Assembly: GCA_001683735.1 (NCBI GenBank)
Contig: LUGG01000054.1
Coordinates: forward strand, 1 to 64,000
DNA from: Grifola frondosa
Lineage: Eukaryota; Basidiomycota; Agaricomycetes; Polyporales; Grifolaceae
DNA length: 64,000 bases
Direction of reading: 5' to 3'
Within the stretch, counting starts at the first letter, position 1. Each line of letters opens with the position of its first letter. The notes beneath the pieces were generated by a model. That model was not told the DNA's origin and made no database searches. It saw only the letters and a list, made by a program, of their open reading frames with translations. Positions 1-10,009 of the stretch are shown here, one piece after another. Position numbers and translations under genes: made by a program.

Positions 1-237
1 AATGTCGCATCAGCTGTCTAAACCCATCCCAGTCAGCCACAAAGCGACCAAGAAGCATGTGAAGGCGTTCTGTAAGTACTCGGAAACCATCACATCCGCG
101 CCCCGACATGTTGCTTTTAGATTCAAAATGTCCAAGATGTTCAAGTGCGCCAGTGTGCGGAGTAAGACCTCCCCCTTTAGTACAGAAAACAGAGTGAGTG
201 TGCAAACACCCATGTCGGTCATGAAGGTAGAATACAA
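1..237 (-). pseudogene. F-box-like protein, N-terminal fragment running off the window
   Basis: The minus strand encodes a short F-box-like stretch with the core LLRTLAHLNILDILNLKATC followed by a VSEYLQNAF segment. This matches the usual pattern in fungal F-box proteins, which act as substrate adaptors of SCF ubiquitin ligases: a leucine-rich first helix, then a basic and cysteine-containing second half. After NAFT the original frame ends quickly at GLDS, while a neighbouring frame continues as GRFVADWDGFRQL, so a frameshift is likely near position 40. The remainder lies left of the window. The family call is inferred from motif shape and no C-terminal repeats are visible. Confidence 0.4.
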
Positions 238-393
238 GTCAGAGAGTGCTTGAAAAAATGCTCGAGCTCACCAACGTTCATTTCGATCACAACCGTGTAC
301 GTCAGCATATTCACTGTCCACTGCAGCCTTGTGAGACTACAATCAACACCCAATATAATACAGTGCACCCTCAATCCCGCTACATACTGAAAC

Positions 394-1386
394 TCAAACT
401 ATAACTACAATGTGCGGAGAGAAGCAAATAGCCCTCACTCGTCCAACTCGCAACCCTGTTTTCAAAGCGCAGTTTTCGAACCCTCCCAACCCGTAAGGAA
501 ACAGCCATGGAAACATGGCAGGATACAATGAGGGATTATGGTAGATAGATTCAGGCTGTTGTTCATGTCCATATGCAAGTGCAGGACCCCCTTGCTCCCA
601 GTGACGCACTGCAATGGCTTTTTTGGTGTCGTAAGACATGGTAGCGAAGTCCTTCCCAGTGAGGCCTTGCACAGAAAATGTGCACGGTCCCTCTGCCGTC
701 CCACGCTCTTCATCCAAATCATTCACCGCTAAGCTTTCCACAGGTGCGGTACCGTCACCTCGTTGAAAAATGATGCCTACAGGAGGCATCGCCTCCGAAT
801 ACTCTGCTAAGTTGGCACGGGAGATCGACACCTCCTCGTACGTGGGATGATTTAGTTTGAGCCAATGCAATGCTGCGTATACAACAGAGTGACGAACAAT
901 AAAAGGAGTGCATCGGTAATCTGCTTCAGTCGGTTTGCATGAACCGACAAACATGATCGCGAGACACTCATCCAATTCGTTGGGATGCAGCGGAAGTTTG
1001 TGCCAAACCCTCGCCACTGGCTGCGAAAACATAATGGTGTTCGCAGACATTTTGCGCTGACCCTTACTGACCTTAGCGATGAAGTAGTTGTGTCTCACTT
1101 TTGCAACCAACATGCGTTCCATAAAATTGAGCGAGCTTAGTTCCGCAGGTGTCTCCCCAAGCCACAAACCATTCGTGAAAGCGTCGCTCAGCAGCTGGTC
1201 CCTTTGAATACATTTGAAACACCTCTGACATATGTCCAACTCAGGATGTGAGCCCTGCCGGTATACAGCGTGATCGTAAAGGATAGGGTCTACGTACTCA
1301 TTGATGCTGTCCTTAGATGAAAACTGTTGGATCCTTGTCACGCCCTCTCCGGCATGCACTAGGGGGTTCAGGTTCACTGAATCCAT
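394..1386 (-). pseudogene. Helitron transposon protein, DUF6570 segment (3' part of split gene)
   Basis: This 330-codon minus-strand frame carries the cysteine motif CQRCFKCIQRDQL, then LSDAFTNGLWLGETPAEL, LNFMERMLVAKVRHNYFIAK and, near its end, MFPWLFPYGLGGFE. This order is typical of the DUF6570 region that precedes the Helitron_like_N rolling-circle replicase region in fungal Helitron proteins. The frame ends about 25 residues after GLGGFE, and the expected VAFNHEQI block is not visible downstream, so the gene is truncated or spliced there. The upstream part lies at 5237-5751, beyond an inserted element (1389-5204). The initiating Met at 1386 is only the first Met after the insertion, not a true start. 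The same protein family occurs on the plus strand at 50448-53587. Confidence 0.85.
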
Positions 1387-1388
1387 CC
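1382..1388. repeat. 7-bp target site duplication TCCATCC, left copy
   Basis: The heptamer TCCATCC directly abuts the left end of the 1389-5204 inverted-repeat element and recurs directly abutting its right end at 5205-5211. Matching direct repeats at both borders support insertion by transposition into the Helitron gene. Confidence 0.7.
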
Positions 1389-1402
1389 CACTAGTAGTTA
1401 CC

Positions 1403-1850
1403 TAGATTGTAATACAATTTGACCCGAACCTGGCCTTAGCATTGTGTATTTTGTGATCAGGTTGTAAACCCCACCAATTGTACAATGCTGGTCAATGATT
1501 GTAATACAATTTAAGGGCTGTTGTAATACAATTTTGGGGCATTGTAATACAATTTGAGGGCTGTTGTAATACAATTTTAGGACATTGTAATACAATACTA
1601 GGGCTGTCATAATACAATGTTGGAATGGTTGTAATACAATATTAGGATGGTTGTAATACAATATTAGGGAGTGTTGTAATACAATATTAGGAATGGTTGT
1701 ATTACAATATTAGGGTGATTGTAATACAATCCTTGGGCCATTGTAATACAATATTAGGGTTGGTTGTAATACAATACTAGGGCTGTTGTATTACAATACT
1801 AGGACATTGTAATATAATATTAGGGGTTTGTAAATAATTTGGGATAATTA
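1403..1850. repeat. Left tandem array of near-palindrome TTGTAWTACAA
   Basis: About 17 copies of TTGTAATACAA (or TTGTATTACAA) recur at a period near 20-22 bp, separated by short spacers such as ATTAGGATGG or TTTGGGGCA. The 11-mer equals its own reverse complement except for the central A/T. It is the shorter counterpart of the array at 3925-5110. Such subterminal arrays could be transposase-binding sites, which is an inference. Confidence 0.9.
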
Positions 1851-1894
1851 TAATACAAATGTAATATATTCTAGCATCATTGATTTGTCATATG

Positions 1895-2536
1895 TCATGG
1901 AAACATACCGCTTTCGGTATGTCTTGACTTCAGCCACCATATGTTTTTTCCCTTCATTCCTCCCTAATTCATTACGGATTTTCTTCATATTTTGTTCCTC
2001 TGAAAGCGCTCATTTTGGAGAGTCACATTATGTAAATACTTTGCTATGTTATTTCAATAAAACATACCATTCTGGGCAGCCACCCAGAATGTTCTGCTGA
2101 ATTTCTCCCTTAAATATTCACCAAATGTCATCATTTTCTTTGCCTCTTTGGTCGCATATATCTCCTATTTACATTTCTGAATTTGTTTCTGCAGGATGTG
2201 GCACAGAAAACATCCCATTTCTGGTGGGTGCAGGCTCAGCCACACCAGAATTCCTCCCTTGCCCCTCCATCAGTTCTTCATGAAATTCTTCATTTAACAT
2301 TCCTATTGCTCTCCTTAATGTACTATTCAACATTATTTACAGTACAGAGCCCCAAACCACAATGAATTTTCGTCTCCCCCTGCTTTGCTGGCTGGTATCC
2401 ACCCCAAATTGGGGTATTGATACTTAACCAATTCGAGTGTTTGAGGTATCATAAGAAAGGTATAATTTGTCCTAACAAAACCCCGTTTACGCGAAATGAA
2501 TCTGTCCGGTATTCACTTCGTAATGCACTCATCAAC
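1895..2536 (+). repeat. Modular hairpin repeat family, copy A (left foldback arm)
   Basis: This 640-bp block contains at least three diverged units starting near 1901, 2060 and 2208. Each opens with AAACATACC or AAACATCCC, carries a hairpin (for example CATTCTGGG/CCCAGAATG around 2067-2090), then an AGCCAC motif and a CCTCCCT tract. The reverse-complement copy is at 3235-3890. Related plus-strand copies occur at 57545-58170 and 58515-58900, with partial copies in the second foldback element. No convincing protein is encoded. Confidence 0.85.
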
Positions 2537-3234
2537 CTTGAGTGACTCTTCCTACACTGATCCTTTAATATCTTCACATATAATACCTCTTTTTTTCGTT
2601 TCTCTTTTGTGTACATTTACTACTATATACACATTCCAAAGTAGCCCTTTATGAACTTCTCATTCACAGTTGCTACAACTCTGTCATGGCATCATTCATT
2701 TGTGATAGTCCCTTCCTAGAAATGTGTATAGCAACTATTACAGTATAAATACAGACTTAACATACTACCAATCTCTACCTACAGGATACAACAAAAATCA
2801 GAATAATATATGAAGTTATGAGTGAGGTATGAAGAGATTACTTTGGAATACCCAATTGTGGCTGAATGCTCAGTACTGCTACTCCGAGCTCAAGTCACCT
2901 GTACAGTGAATCTGGAGCAAGATACACTGATCCATCAATTGCACCCCCAGTTCCTCACAAAATTTCATGATATTAGGCTCATTTTGAAGCTGTATTATAT
3001 CTCTATCCCATTACGCACTCTGATATTTTATTTATTTTGATGTAGTAGTAGAATTGTGTGATCAGCTGGTTAAGCTGATAAGGATTTTGCGGTCTCATTT
3101 CATGGCTGATAAGGATTTTTGAGACCTTATTTCAAAGCAGTACTATATACTAATAAGACGCAGAAATCCGCTGGAAATTTGAGTAAAATCACATCGAGAA
3201 ACAATGGAGGAATTGTTTTCCATCATCCATGAAG
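2537..3234. other. Central spacer of the first foldback element
   Basis: This AT-rich, non-coding stretch lies between the two arms. A short direct duplication around CTGATAAGGATTTT occurs at about 3077 and 3108, followed in each case by a GAGACC or GGTCTC block. No gene or transposase remnant is visible. Confidence 0.6.
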
Positions 3235-3890
3235 ACTGATGAGTACATTACGAAGTGAATACCGGACAGATTCATTTCGCGTAAACGGGGTTTTGTTAGG
3301 ACAAATTATACCTTTCTTATGATACCTCAAACACTCGAATTGGTTAAGTATCAATACCCCAATTTGGGGTGGATACCAGCCAGCAAAGCAGGGGAGACGA
3401 AAATTCATTGTGGTTTGGGGCTCTGTACTGTAAATAATGTTGAATAGTACATTAAGGAGAGCAATAGGAATGTTAAATGAAGAAATTTATGAAGAACTGA
3501 TGGAGGGGCAAGGGAGGAATTCTGGTGTGGCTGAGCCTGCACCCATCAGAAATGGGATGTTTTCTGTGCCACATCCTGCAGAAACAAATTCAGAAATGTA
3601 AATAGGAGATATATGCGACCAAAGAGGCAAAGAAATGATGACATTTGGTGAATATTTAAGGGAGAAATTCAGCAGAACATTCTGGGGTGGCTGCCCAGAA
3701 TGGTATGTTTTTATTGAAATAACATAGCAAAGTATTTACATAATGTGACTCTCCAAAATGAGCGCTTTCAGAGGAACAAAATATGAAGAAAATCCGTAAT
3801 GAATTGAGGGAGGAATGAAGGGAAAAACATATGGTGGCTGAAGTCAAGACATACCGAAAGCGGTATGTTTCCATGACATATGACAAATCA
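3235..3890 (-). repeat. Modular hairpin repeat family, copy B (right foldback arm)
   Basis: This is the reverse complement of 1895-2536 and nearly identical to it, with differences such as one fewer T in a T run and a single inserted C. The near-identity of the arms implies recent formation of the inverted repeat or ongoing gene conversion between arms. Confidence 0.85.
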
Positions 3891-3924
3891 ATGATGCTAG
3901 AATATATTACATTTGTATTATAAT

Positions 3925-5110
3925 TATCCCAAATTATATTACAAACCCCTAATATTATATTACAATGTCCTAGTATTGTAATACAACAGCCCTAGTATTG
4001 TATTACAACCAACCCTAATATTGTATTACAACCAACCCTAATATTGTAATACAATGACCCAAGGATTGTATTACAATTGCCCTAATATTGTATTACAATG
4101 ACCCAAGAATTGTATTACAATTCCCTAATATTGTATTACAACCAACTCTAATATTGTAATACAACGATCCAAAGATTGTATTACAACAGCCCTAATATTG
4201 TAATACACCGATCCAAGGATTGTAATACAATTCCCCTAGTATTGTATTACAACCATCCCTAATATTGTATTACAATGATCCAAGGATTGTATTACAACAG
4301 CCCTAATATTGTAATACAATTCCCCTAGTATTGTATTACAACCATCCCTAATATTGTATTACAACCATCCCTAATATTGTATTACAACAGTCCTAATATT
4401 GTATTACAACGATCCAAGGGTTGTATTACAATGATCCAAGGATTGTATTACAACCATCCCTAATATTGTATTCAACCAACCCTAATATTGTAATATAATG
4501 ACCCAAGGATTGTATTACAATGACCCAAGAATTATATTACAATTCCCCTAATATTGTATTACAACCAGCCCTAATATTGTATTCAACCAACCCTAATATT
4601 GTATTACAATAGCCCTAATATTGTATTACAATTCCCCTAGTATTGTATTATAACCATCCCTAATATTGTATTACAACCAACCCTAATATTGTAATACAAC
4701 ACCCAAATATTATATTACAATGATCCTAATATTGTATTACAACAATTCAAGGATTGTATTACAACCATCCCTAATATTATAATACAACCAACCCTAATAT
4801 TGTAATACAACAATCCAAGGATTGTATTACAACAGCCCTAATATTGTCATACACTGATCCAAGAATTGTAATACAATTCCCCTAGTATTGTATTACAACC
4901 ATCCCTAGTATTGTAATACAACCATCCCTAATATTGTATTACAACACTCCCAATATTGTATTACAACCATCCCTTATATTGTATTACAACACTCCCAACA
5001 TTGTATTGACAGCCCTAGTATTGTATACAATGTCCCAATATTGTATTACAACAGCCCCAAAATTGTATTACAACCATCCCATGTTTCATTACAACCATTG
5101 GCCAGCATTG
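3925..5110. repeat. Right tandem array of near-palindrome TTGTAWTACAA
   Basis: Roughly 55 copies of TTGTATTACAA or TTGTAATACAA occur at a period near 21 bp, with spacers drawn from a few types (CCCTAATA, CCAAGGA, CCCTAGTA). Higher-order patterns, such as alternation of GATCCAAGG and CCCTAATA spacers, suggest expansion by blocks of several units. It is about 2.7 times longer than the left array. Confidence 0.9.
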
Positions 5111-5204
5111 TACAATCCGTGGAGTTTACAACCTGATCACAAAATACACAATGCTAAGGCCAGGTTCAGGCTCAATTGTATTACATTTTTGGTAACTACA
5201 GCTG

Positions 5205-5211
5205 TCCATCC
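5205..5211. repeat. 7-bp target site duplication TCCATCC, right copy
   Basis: This directly abuts the right end of the foldback element and matches 1382-1388. Confidence 0.7.
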
Positions 5212-5236
5212 GAACACCTGAGAAGACGGCATACAG

Positions 5237-5751
5237 TTAAACACGTGCACACGCACATGGTTGTTCTGCAATGTTGGCTGAACTCATAGCATCACACCAA
5301 CTTCGAATGAACTCACTACTCTCGCGGGTGTCGCACACTCGCAGTGGAAAGTGAGGAATGAGAGTAATGGGTGCGGCAGGAGCGGCACAATATTCAAATA
5401 AAAAGTAATGAGACGTGCAGTTCAAAGTGCACACATGAGAGGCCAAAGCACCTGCCAACAAGTCAGCAGAGCGTGTGCGAGTGGAATACACAATACGGTG
5501 TAGTTTAGCCATACTCAGCAGCTGCTTGCACTGAAGATGACATAAGATCCAAGATAGGGGCACGTCGCACACAATGGCACCCGAAGCAGAACAAGCAGGC
5601 ACATCCACAGGCGACACTGCATCAACATATCGATAACATCTGCGACCACAGTTGGGAATATGTCCTTGGAGCAACGGAACTGCTTCAGTTCATGTGCTGC
5701 AAACAAGTTCGTTCGAGCTGAAGGAGAGAGCGGTGTTGAGGCACTGGCCAT
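5237..5751 (-). pseudogene. Helitron transposon protein, N-terminal part of split gene
   Basis: On the minus strand a Met at 5751 opens MASASTPLSPSARTNLF. After a frame change near 5630 the coding continues through LSWILCHLQCKQLLSMAK, HRIVYSTRTRSADLL and HVCTLNC. The second Helitron in the window has the equivalent LCQSHGLSVPSRTPKK and LLQHVCDTC (50600-50720), so these blocks are homologous. The frame of this segment is the same as that of 394-1386 once the inserted element and one copy of its target duplication are discounted. A single TAA, possibly inside a short GT-AG intron ending TTCTCAG near 5214, separates them. Together with the foldback insertion this makes the gene non-functional. 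Confidence 0.7.
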
Positions 5752-6003
5752 CTGCTAAAGAAAATGAAGTCTGCATAAACGAAGAAAATGAACGAAACTC
5801 ACAAATGTAAATTGGGTTGTTGAAATCATGTTGCGATGTTGCCAGTGGTGAAGAGAGAAAGCGCAATATGTGGCGCAGCTGTAACAGAGGAGGGGGTCAC
5901 GGGAAAAGCACAGTTACTATATATGGGTGAAAATGCACCAAAGTCAGGTGACACAGTGAGTGTTTGCCCATTAATGATCCGATTCCAGCGGAATCGGAAC
6001 AGG

Positions 6004-6190
6004 TACAGAGTCCAGATGCCAGTGGGGTGCTTGCAGAGGCAAGCGCCAGTGGGAGTGGGGAAGGGAGCACGTGCTTTGCAGGTACGGAGTCCAGACGCCA
6101 GTGGGGCGCTTGCAGAGGCAAGCGCCAGCGGGAGTCGGGAAGGGAGCATGTGCTTTACAGAGTCCAGAGTCCAGATGCCAGCGGGAAGCG
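6004..6190. repeat. Tandem repeat, about 75-79 bp, 2.4 copies
   Basis: Units begin at 6004, 6083 and 6156 (the last partial) with AGTCCAGATGCCAG-type openings and share GCTTGCAGAGGCAAGCGCCA, itself an inverted repeat. Open frames of 70-139 codons on both strands here are by-products of this GC-rich repeat. It lies just upstream of the Helitron N-terminus. Confidence 0.85.
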
Positions 6191-6399
6191 AAAAGGGCGG
6201 GGCACGTGAACCGGAAGCTGTCGGAGTCATATGGCTACGGGAAGTTGCCGGTTGATGTATGGTGTCTAGTCGCTTCAGAAATCTCCAGCAGGTTTCTCTG
6301 CAGGCGGGGAAAATGGCTGGGAGAGACTCTAAGAAGTGGGATTACATTATACGATTCAGTTCCACTAATTAGTAAGGCACCGTGGGATGATTAGGTGGG

Positions 6400-7095
6400 A
6401 AGGCCACGTCAATGCTGCATTGGTCCGCGTCGGTGCACGGCCACCACGGTGATACTATGTCAGTGCAGCGGCTTCATATTAATTGTCTAGGTCTGGAATA
6501 GAGTAAGATCGAGGAATTATCTCTAAATCCTGCACCAATCCCATGTGTATCGTGAATGTATCCGAACAAGTTACCTTTCGCATCCTGCGCACGGATCGAA
6601 TTAGGTCACAGCTTGTATCTCTTTGCGAATAAGACCTGGACACTTGCTTCTTCGCTAATCCTCGCTTTCACTCACCTGTAAATAGTCGTTATTTCCTAGG
6701 CATGGGAGAATGGAGGGATTGCTTCAATATCTCACTATCCTGCTGGGCTGCTGCTCGAATCCCGATCTTAACATGGCATAGGATTACTCGCGCTGACATA
6801 TAAACATCTGTTCTTCGTCATCGTGCATCATTCTCCTTCTCTCCTCCCATCAACCTCTCTATTGCAATAGTGCATCCGTCACTGCATATAATGAGCTTAG
6901 CGCTGACTTGATTTTGAGCAGGTTTTCGATGCGCGTGCACATTGAGTAGATGTCATAGGTGCATATCTGCATTGGCCTTCCAAGATGCTCACTTCTCAGC
7001 ATTTTCTCGCAGGTGACAGATGTGCCCACCCGACGCACCGGGGAGATCGAGGTGAAGGCCAAAATTGGTGTGCTGAGGGATGGGTAGGGTAGAGT
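6400..7095. other. Intergenic stretch without recognisable features
   Basis: I see no supported coding frame, RNA gene or repeat here. It ends at the left border of the second foldback element. Confidence 0.5.
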
Positions 7096-7195
7096 TTCAG
7101 TTGGACGGGTGTGTCTGCGTCATATGTCTCATGAGGGATGGGTGCATCCGTCACATACAGGTGCATCTGTCTCATTAATTATATAATTAATGATT

Positions 7196-7283
7196 AAAAA
7201 TGCGACAAGGAGGACTTAAACCCATGACTTCCCACAACACAAGTGCAACATATTCATGCAACTAACACTACACCACAGAGGCT
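7196..7283 (-). repeat. tRNA-like Pol III module in left foldback arm
   Basis: This is the reverse complement of the module at 9483-9570, with the B-box-like GGTTTAAGTCC (complement at 7212-7222) and a T run after it. It does not fold as a canonical tRNA, and a tRNA-derived SINE head is more likely. Confidence 0.45.
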
Positions 7284-7309
7284 TTATAATTATTATATTC
7301 ATCATGCCA

Positions 7310-7515
7310 CTCAAATGTTCTGCTCAGTATCTCCTTCAAATATTCATCAAATCTCTTCATTTCTTCACTTTCTTGATCATATATATTTTCTATTTAATGT
7401 TCTGAATTTTATTAAGCAAAATATTATGAAAAGTATAGCATTTCTGAAGACTGATGGATATAGGCTCAGCCACACTGCATTTTCTTCCACCTGCTCCTCC
7501 ATTAAGTCTGCATGA
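7310..7515 (+). repeat. Modular hairpin repeat family, partial copy E
   Basis: AATGTTCTGCTCAGTATCTC, CTATTTAATGTTCTGAATTT and GGCTCAGCCACACTG align in order with units 2-3 of the copies at 1895-2536 and 57545-58170. It straddles the inner border of the left arm; the first part is mirrored in the right arm at 9320-9440. Confidence 0.65.
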
Positions 7516-7718
7516 ATTATCTTCACCAGACTCTGCACTGGTATTATAGTGTTATCCTAATATGCTAGCAGTCAGCATTGTAATGTCACCTAATATAATA
7601 GGTCCTACTAGATTATCTTCAGGGCCCTGCTATAACTTAGAAATCAGTAAATGTTGTTTATATTCAAATATCTTTATATATAGTAGGGAAGCCAATATGA
7701 TATTTACACATCCATATA

Positions 7719-7903
7719 ATGAGAGGTTATGTGCAGTGTTCTCAGTCAGCATCAGAGTGAACTATATGTATATTGAAATATATCTAGTTATCTAACGAGA
7801 GGTTATGTGCAGTGTTCTATAAGTAGTTTGTAAGTAAGAAAGAAAAGCATAAGGTAATGAGTAGTATACACACCTCAGTCAGCATCGGAGCGAACTGAGG
7901 TGT
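7719..7903. repeat. Small duplications and a 10-bp-stem hairpin inside foldback element 2
   Basis: GAGAGGTTATGTGCAGTGTT occurs near 7722 and again near 7797. CTCAGTCAGCATC occurs near 7740 and 7875. The second copy lies in a perfect hairpin, ACACCTCAGT (7870-7879) pairing with ACTGAGGTGT (7894-7903). A second hairpin, GCTAATTTTCA/TGAAAATTAGC, lies at 8310-8320 and 8345-8355. Confidence 0.7.
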
Positions 7904-9482
7904 CAGGACAAGAATATGGAAACTGTATAGCTATTATGTGGCTGTGTGACGAGCAGATAAATCCAATGAAGGGTAGGAATGCAGAAAACAAAAGGAATAG
8001 TATCTATTGGTACATGCAGATGCCGGTAATAACTGATGGCATTGAGTAGCAACTGTATCTAAATAAGGAAGAGAACAAGATGTAAGACATACAGAACAAG
8101 AAATGAACACTGTTCTTGGCACGGCATCACAACACCGTGCACGGTTTGTCTTTCCAACACCATATTCATATGTTGCCAGGTTTTCACCAGATATAGCATT
8201 GGTCATATGTTGTGAGAATATATCACATTTGATATATTTTGATTTTAGCCACCATATGTTTTTCTCTGCTTCCACCATATGGGTTCTTCTCTGATAAGCA
8301 TGATTTATGGCTAATTTTCAAGCCTAATACATAAAAATACATCATGAAAATTAGCTCAAAATTTGGGGCAAATTCCATTTGGAAGGAATGGAGGAAATGT
8401 TTTAGCCACCTATGAATACTGTACATTACAGACCAAAGCAGTGATCACAGGTCACACCCACCCACAAGCGCCAGATTTTGGTACTGGTTGCAGATCACAA
8501 GAGGCTTCACCACTGTGTATGACCCCCTTAAAATTTATTGTGCCTGCAGTGCAACAACCTTCCCTGCTGTCTCATGTCATTCATCACATGTCCACTGGTT
8601 CATGCTAGCACCGGATCAGATGCAGCATGTCACATGTCACACCTGGTGCCAATTTGGTTTGTAATGCACAGTATTGTTCAGTGTGCTCTGAAGTGATTAC
8701 TAGATGGATTGTTTCACCATAAACATTATAAAATATGATACCCTGAGCTTTCAAGAAGATCAAGCTGACAGAACATAGAGAGGAAGCGAGACTGTAGAAT
8801 ACGTACACAGACATAGTGTGCAGTATATGTGAGCGGCAATGAACTATGGTGAACTATTTAAAAAAGGAAATATGAAATATCGGCCTTCCAATGTCTGACC
8901 TGATGGTGTGTAACTTCATCATGCTTGAACTACAGTAAGCTTCAGATTTCATCTGGTATTCAGCAGTGTGGCTAAGCTTATATCCATTAGCCTGTTACAA
9001 ACTAGCCCAAGCTGACAAGTAGGCTTACTCCTGACTGCTAGTTTAGTACACATTGATTACTAAAACAGTCAATAAAGCATTCAATGAAGTTGAATGAGTT
9101 GAAGTTTCAGGAGTGTACAATTAATCTTTAAATAACATTCAATATTTGTACATACAATGGCTTATTCCCACCCTTCTAGCTTATTCATTGTCTGTCCTTT
9201 GACTAATCAAGATAACATCTTTGTCATCTGACTCATCACATGACCAACACATCGCATATCAGCATTTAACCCAGCGTCTATGACCAAAAAAGGGACGAAA
9301 ATTGTTACACAGTCTTCAGAAATGGTGTACTTTTCATAAGATATTTTGCTTAATAAAATTCAGAACATTAAATAGAAAATATATATGATCAAGAAAGTGA
9401 AGAAATGAAGAGATTTGATGAATATTTGAAGGAGATACTGAGCAGAACATTTGAGTGGCATGATGAATATAATAATTATAAA

Positions 9483-9570
9483 GCCTCTGTGATGTAGTGG
9501 TTAGTTGCATGAATATGTTGCACTTGTGTTGTGGGAAGTCATGGGTTTAAGTCCTCCTTGTCGCATTTTT
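9483..9570 (+). repeat. tRNA-like Pol III module in right foldback arm (SINE-like)
   Basis: An A-box-like TGATGTAGTGG (9490-9500), a B-box-like GGTTTAAGTCC (9544-9554) and a T5 terminator (9566-9570) have the spacing of an internal Pol III promoter. A-box and B-box each match the consensus at about 9 of 11 positions. The presumed acceptor ends do not pair, so it is not a convincing tRNA gene. The module is embedded in the inverted arm with unrelated sequence on both sides. Confidence 0.5.
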
Positions 9571-9911
9571 AATCATTAATTATATAATTAATGAGACAGA
9601 TGCACCCATCCCTCATGAGACATATGACGCAGACACATCCATCCAACTGAAGCTGCTCGGGTACACGGCCAAATTGCGATAGCATTATTATTACATATAG
9701 CGAATGAGATAATATAAATCTTACGAAAAGGGTAAATACCGTACCGTATTGGTACTTGCGTGAGGCTGGAGCCAGAGGGTTATAATATTGTTATGCAGAA
9801 GGTTAGTGTGGGCATTGTATTGAAGCACCTGTGTGACCCCATTTTCACCTTTATTTTACGCTGAAAAGAAATCCTGAGTATATAGATGTATATATATTAG
9901 TATATTTTCAT

Positions 9912-10006
9912 GTCAAAGTAGTCTGGTGGTTATGATGCTTGGTATTGAATGGGTTTGTGACGGTGTGCATCGTGGTTCGAGTCCTGCGGTGTGCACAAGA
10001 TTTTTT
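9912..10006 (+). ncRNA. Second tRNA-like Pol III module with perfect B box
   Basis: TAGTCTGGTGG (9919-9929) fits an A box and GGTTCGAGTCC (9974-9984) is a perfect B box. TTTTTT follows at 10001-10006 as a terminator. CGGTGTGCA occurs on both sides of the B box as a direct repeat. T-stem pairing is weak and no acceptor stem can be drawn, so this is better read as a tRNA pseudogene or SINE head than a working tRNA. Transcription is possible. Confidence 0.45.
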
Positions 10007-10009
10007 GAT

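Larger units (their letters stand above)
1389..5204. mobile_element. Large foldback (inverted-repeat) element inserted in a Helitron gene
   Basis: The two halves are reverse complements. From outside in, each arm has a terminal repeat of about 14 bp (11 matches, core GTAGTTACC at 1394-1402, GGTAACTAC at 5191-5199), a unique stretch with CCTGGCCTTAGCATTGTG, a long array of an 11-bp near-palindrome, and a 640-bp modular repeat (1895-2536 and 3235-3890). A central non-repeated spacer lies at about 2537-3234. The inner arms are nearly identical, differing by small indels. The arrays are unequal: about 0.45 kb on the left and 1.2 kb on the right. Flanking 7-bp direct repeats are present. No transposase gene is visible, so it is probably non-autonomous and mobilised in trans. 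The superfamily is not recognised. Confidence 0.8.
7096..9651. mobile_element. Second foldback element with about 350-bp inverted arms
   Basis: The left arm (about 7096-7453) and right arm (about 9310-9651) are reverse complements at high identity. They start outward with TTCAGTTGGAYGGRTGTG. The left arm has one extra block of about 19 bp near 7137 that duplicates the GTGCATC context. Each arm contains a perfect 22-bp palindrome centred on TTATATAA (7172-7193 and 9569-9591), a tRNA-like Pol III module and, innermost, a piece of the modular hairpin repeat also found in the first foldback element. The interior (7454-9309) is AT-rich with small duplications and hairpins and no transposase. No clean target duplication is visible. 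It is probably non-autonomous. Confidence 0.75.

Noticed and set aside
1403..5110. Repeat-spacer arrays resembling a CRISPR
   Set aside because: The repeats are 11 bp, the spacers are short and recur, and the genome is eukaryotic with introns. These are subterminal arrays of a mobile element.
5826..6394. Overlapping frames of 74-139 codons on both strands
   Set aside because: They arise from the 75-79 bp GC-rich tandem repeat.
7096..9651. A target site duplication for the second foldback element
   Set aside because: Flanks AGAGT and GCTGC do not match and no shifted register gives a convincing repeat.
9912..10006. A functional tRNA gene
   Set aside because: Pol III boxes are present, but the acceptor and T stems do not pair well. 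Kept as a tRNA-like module only.
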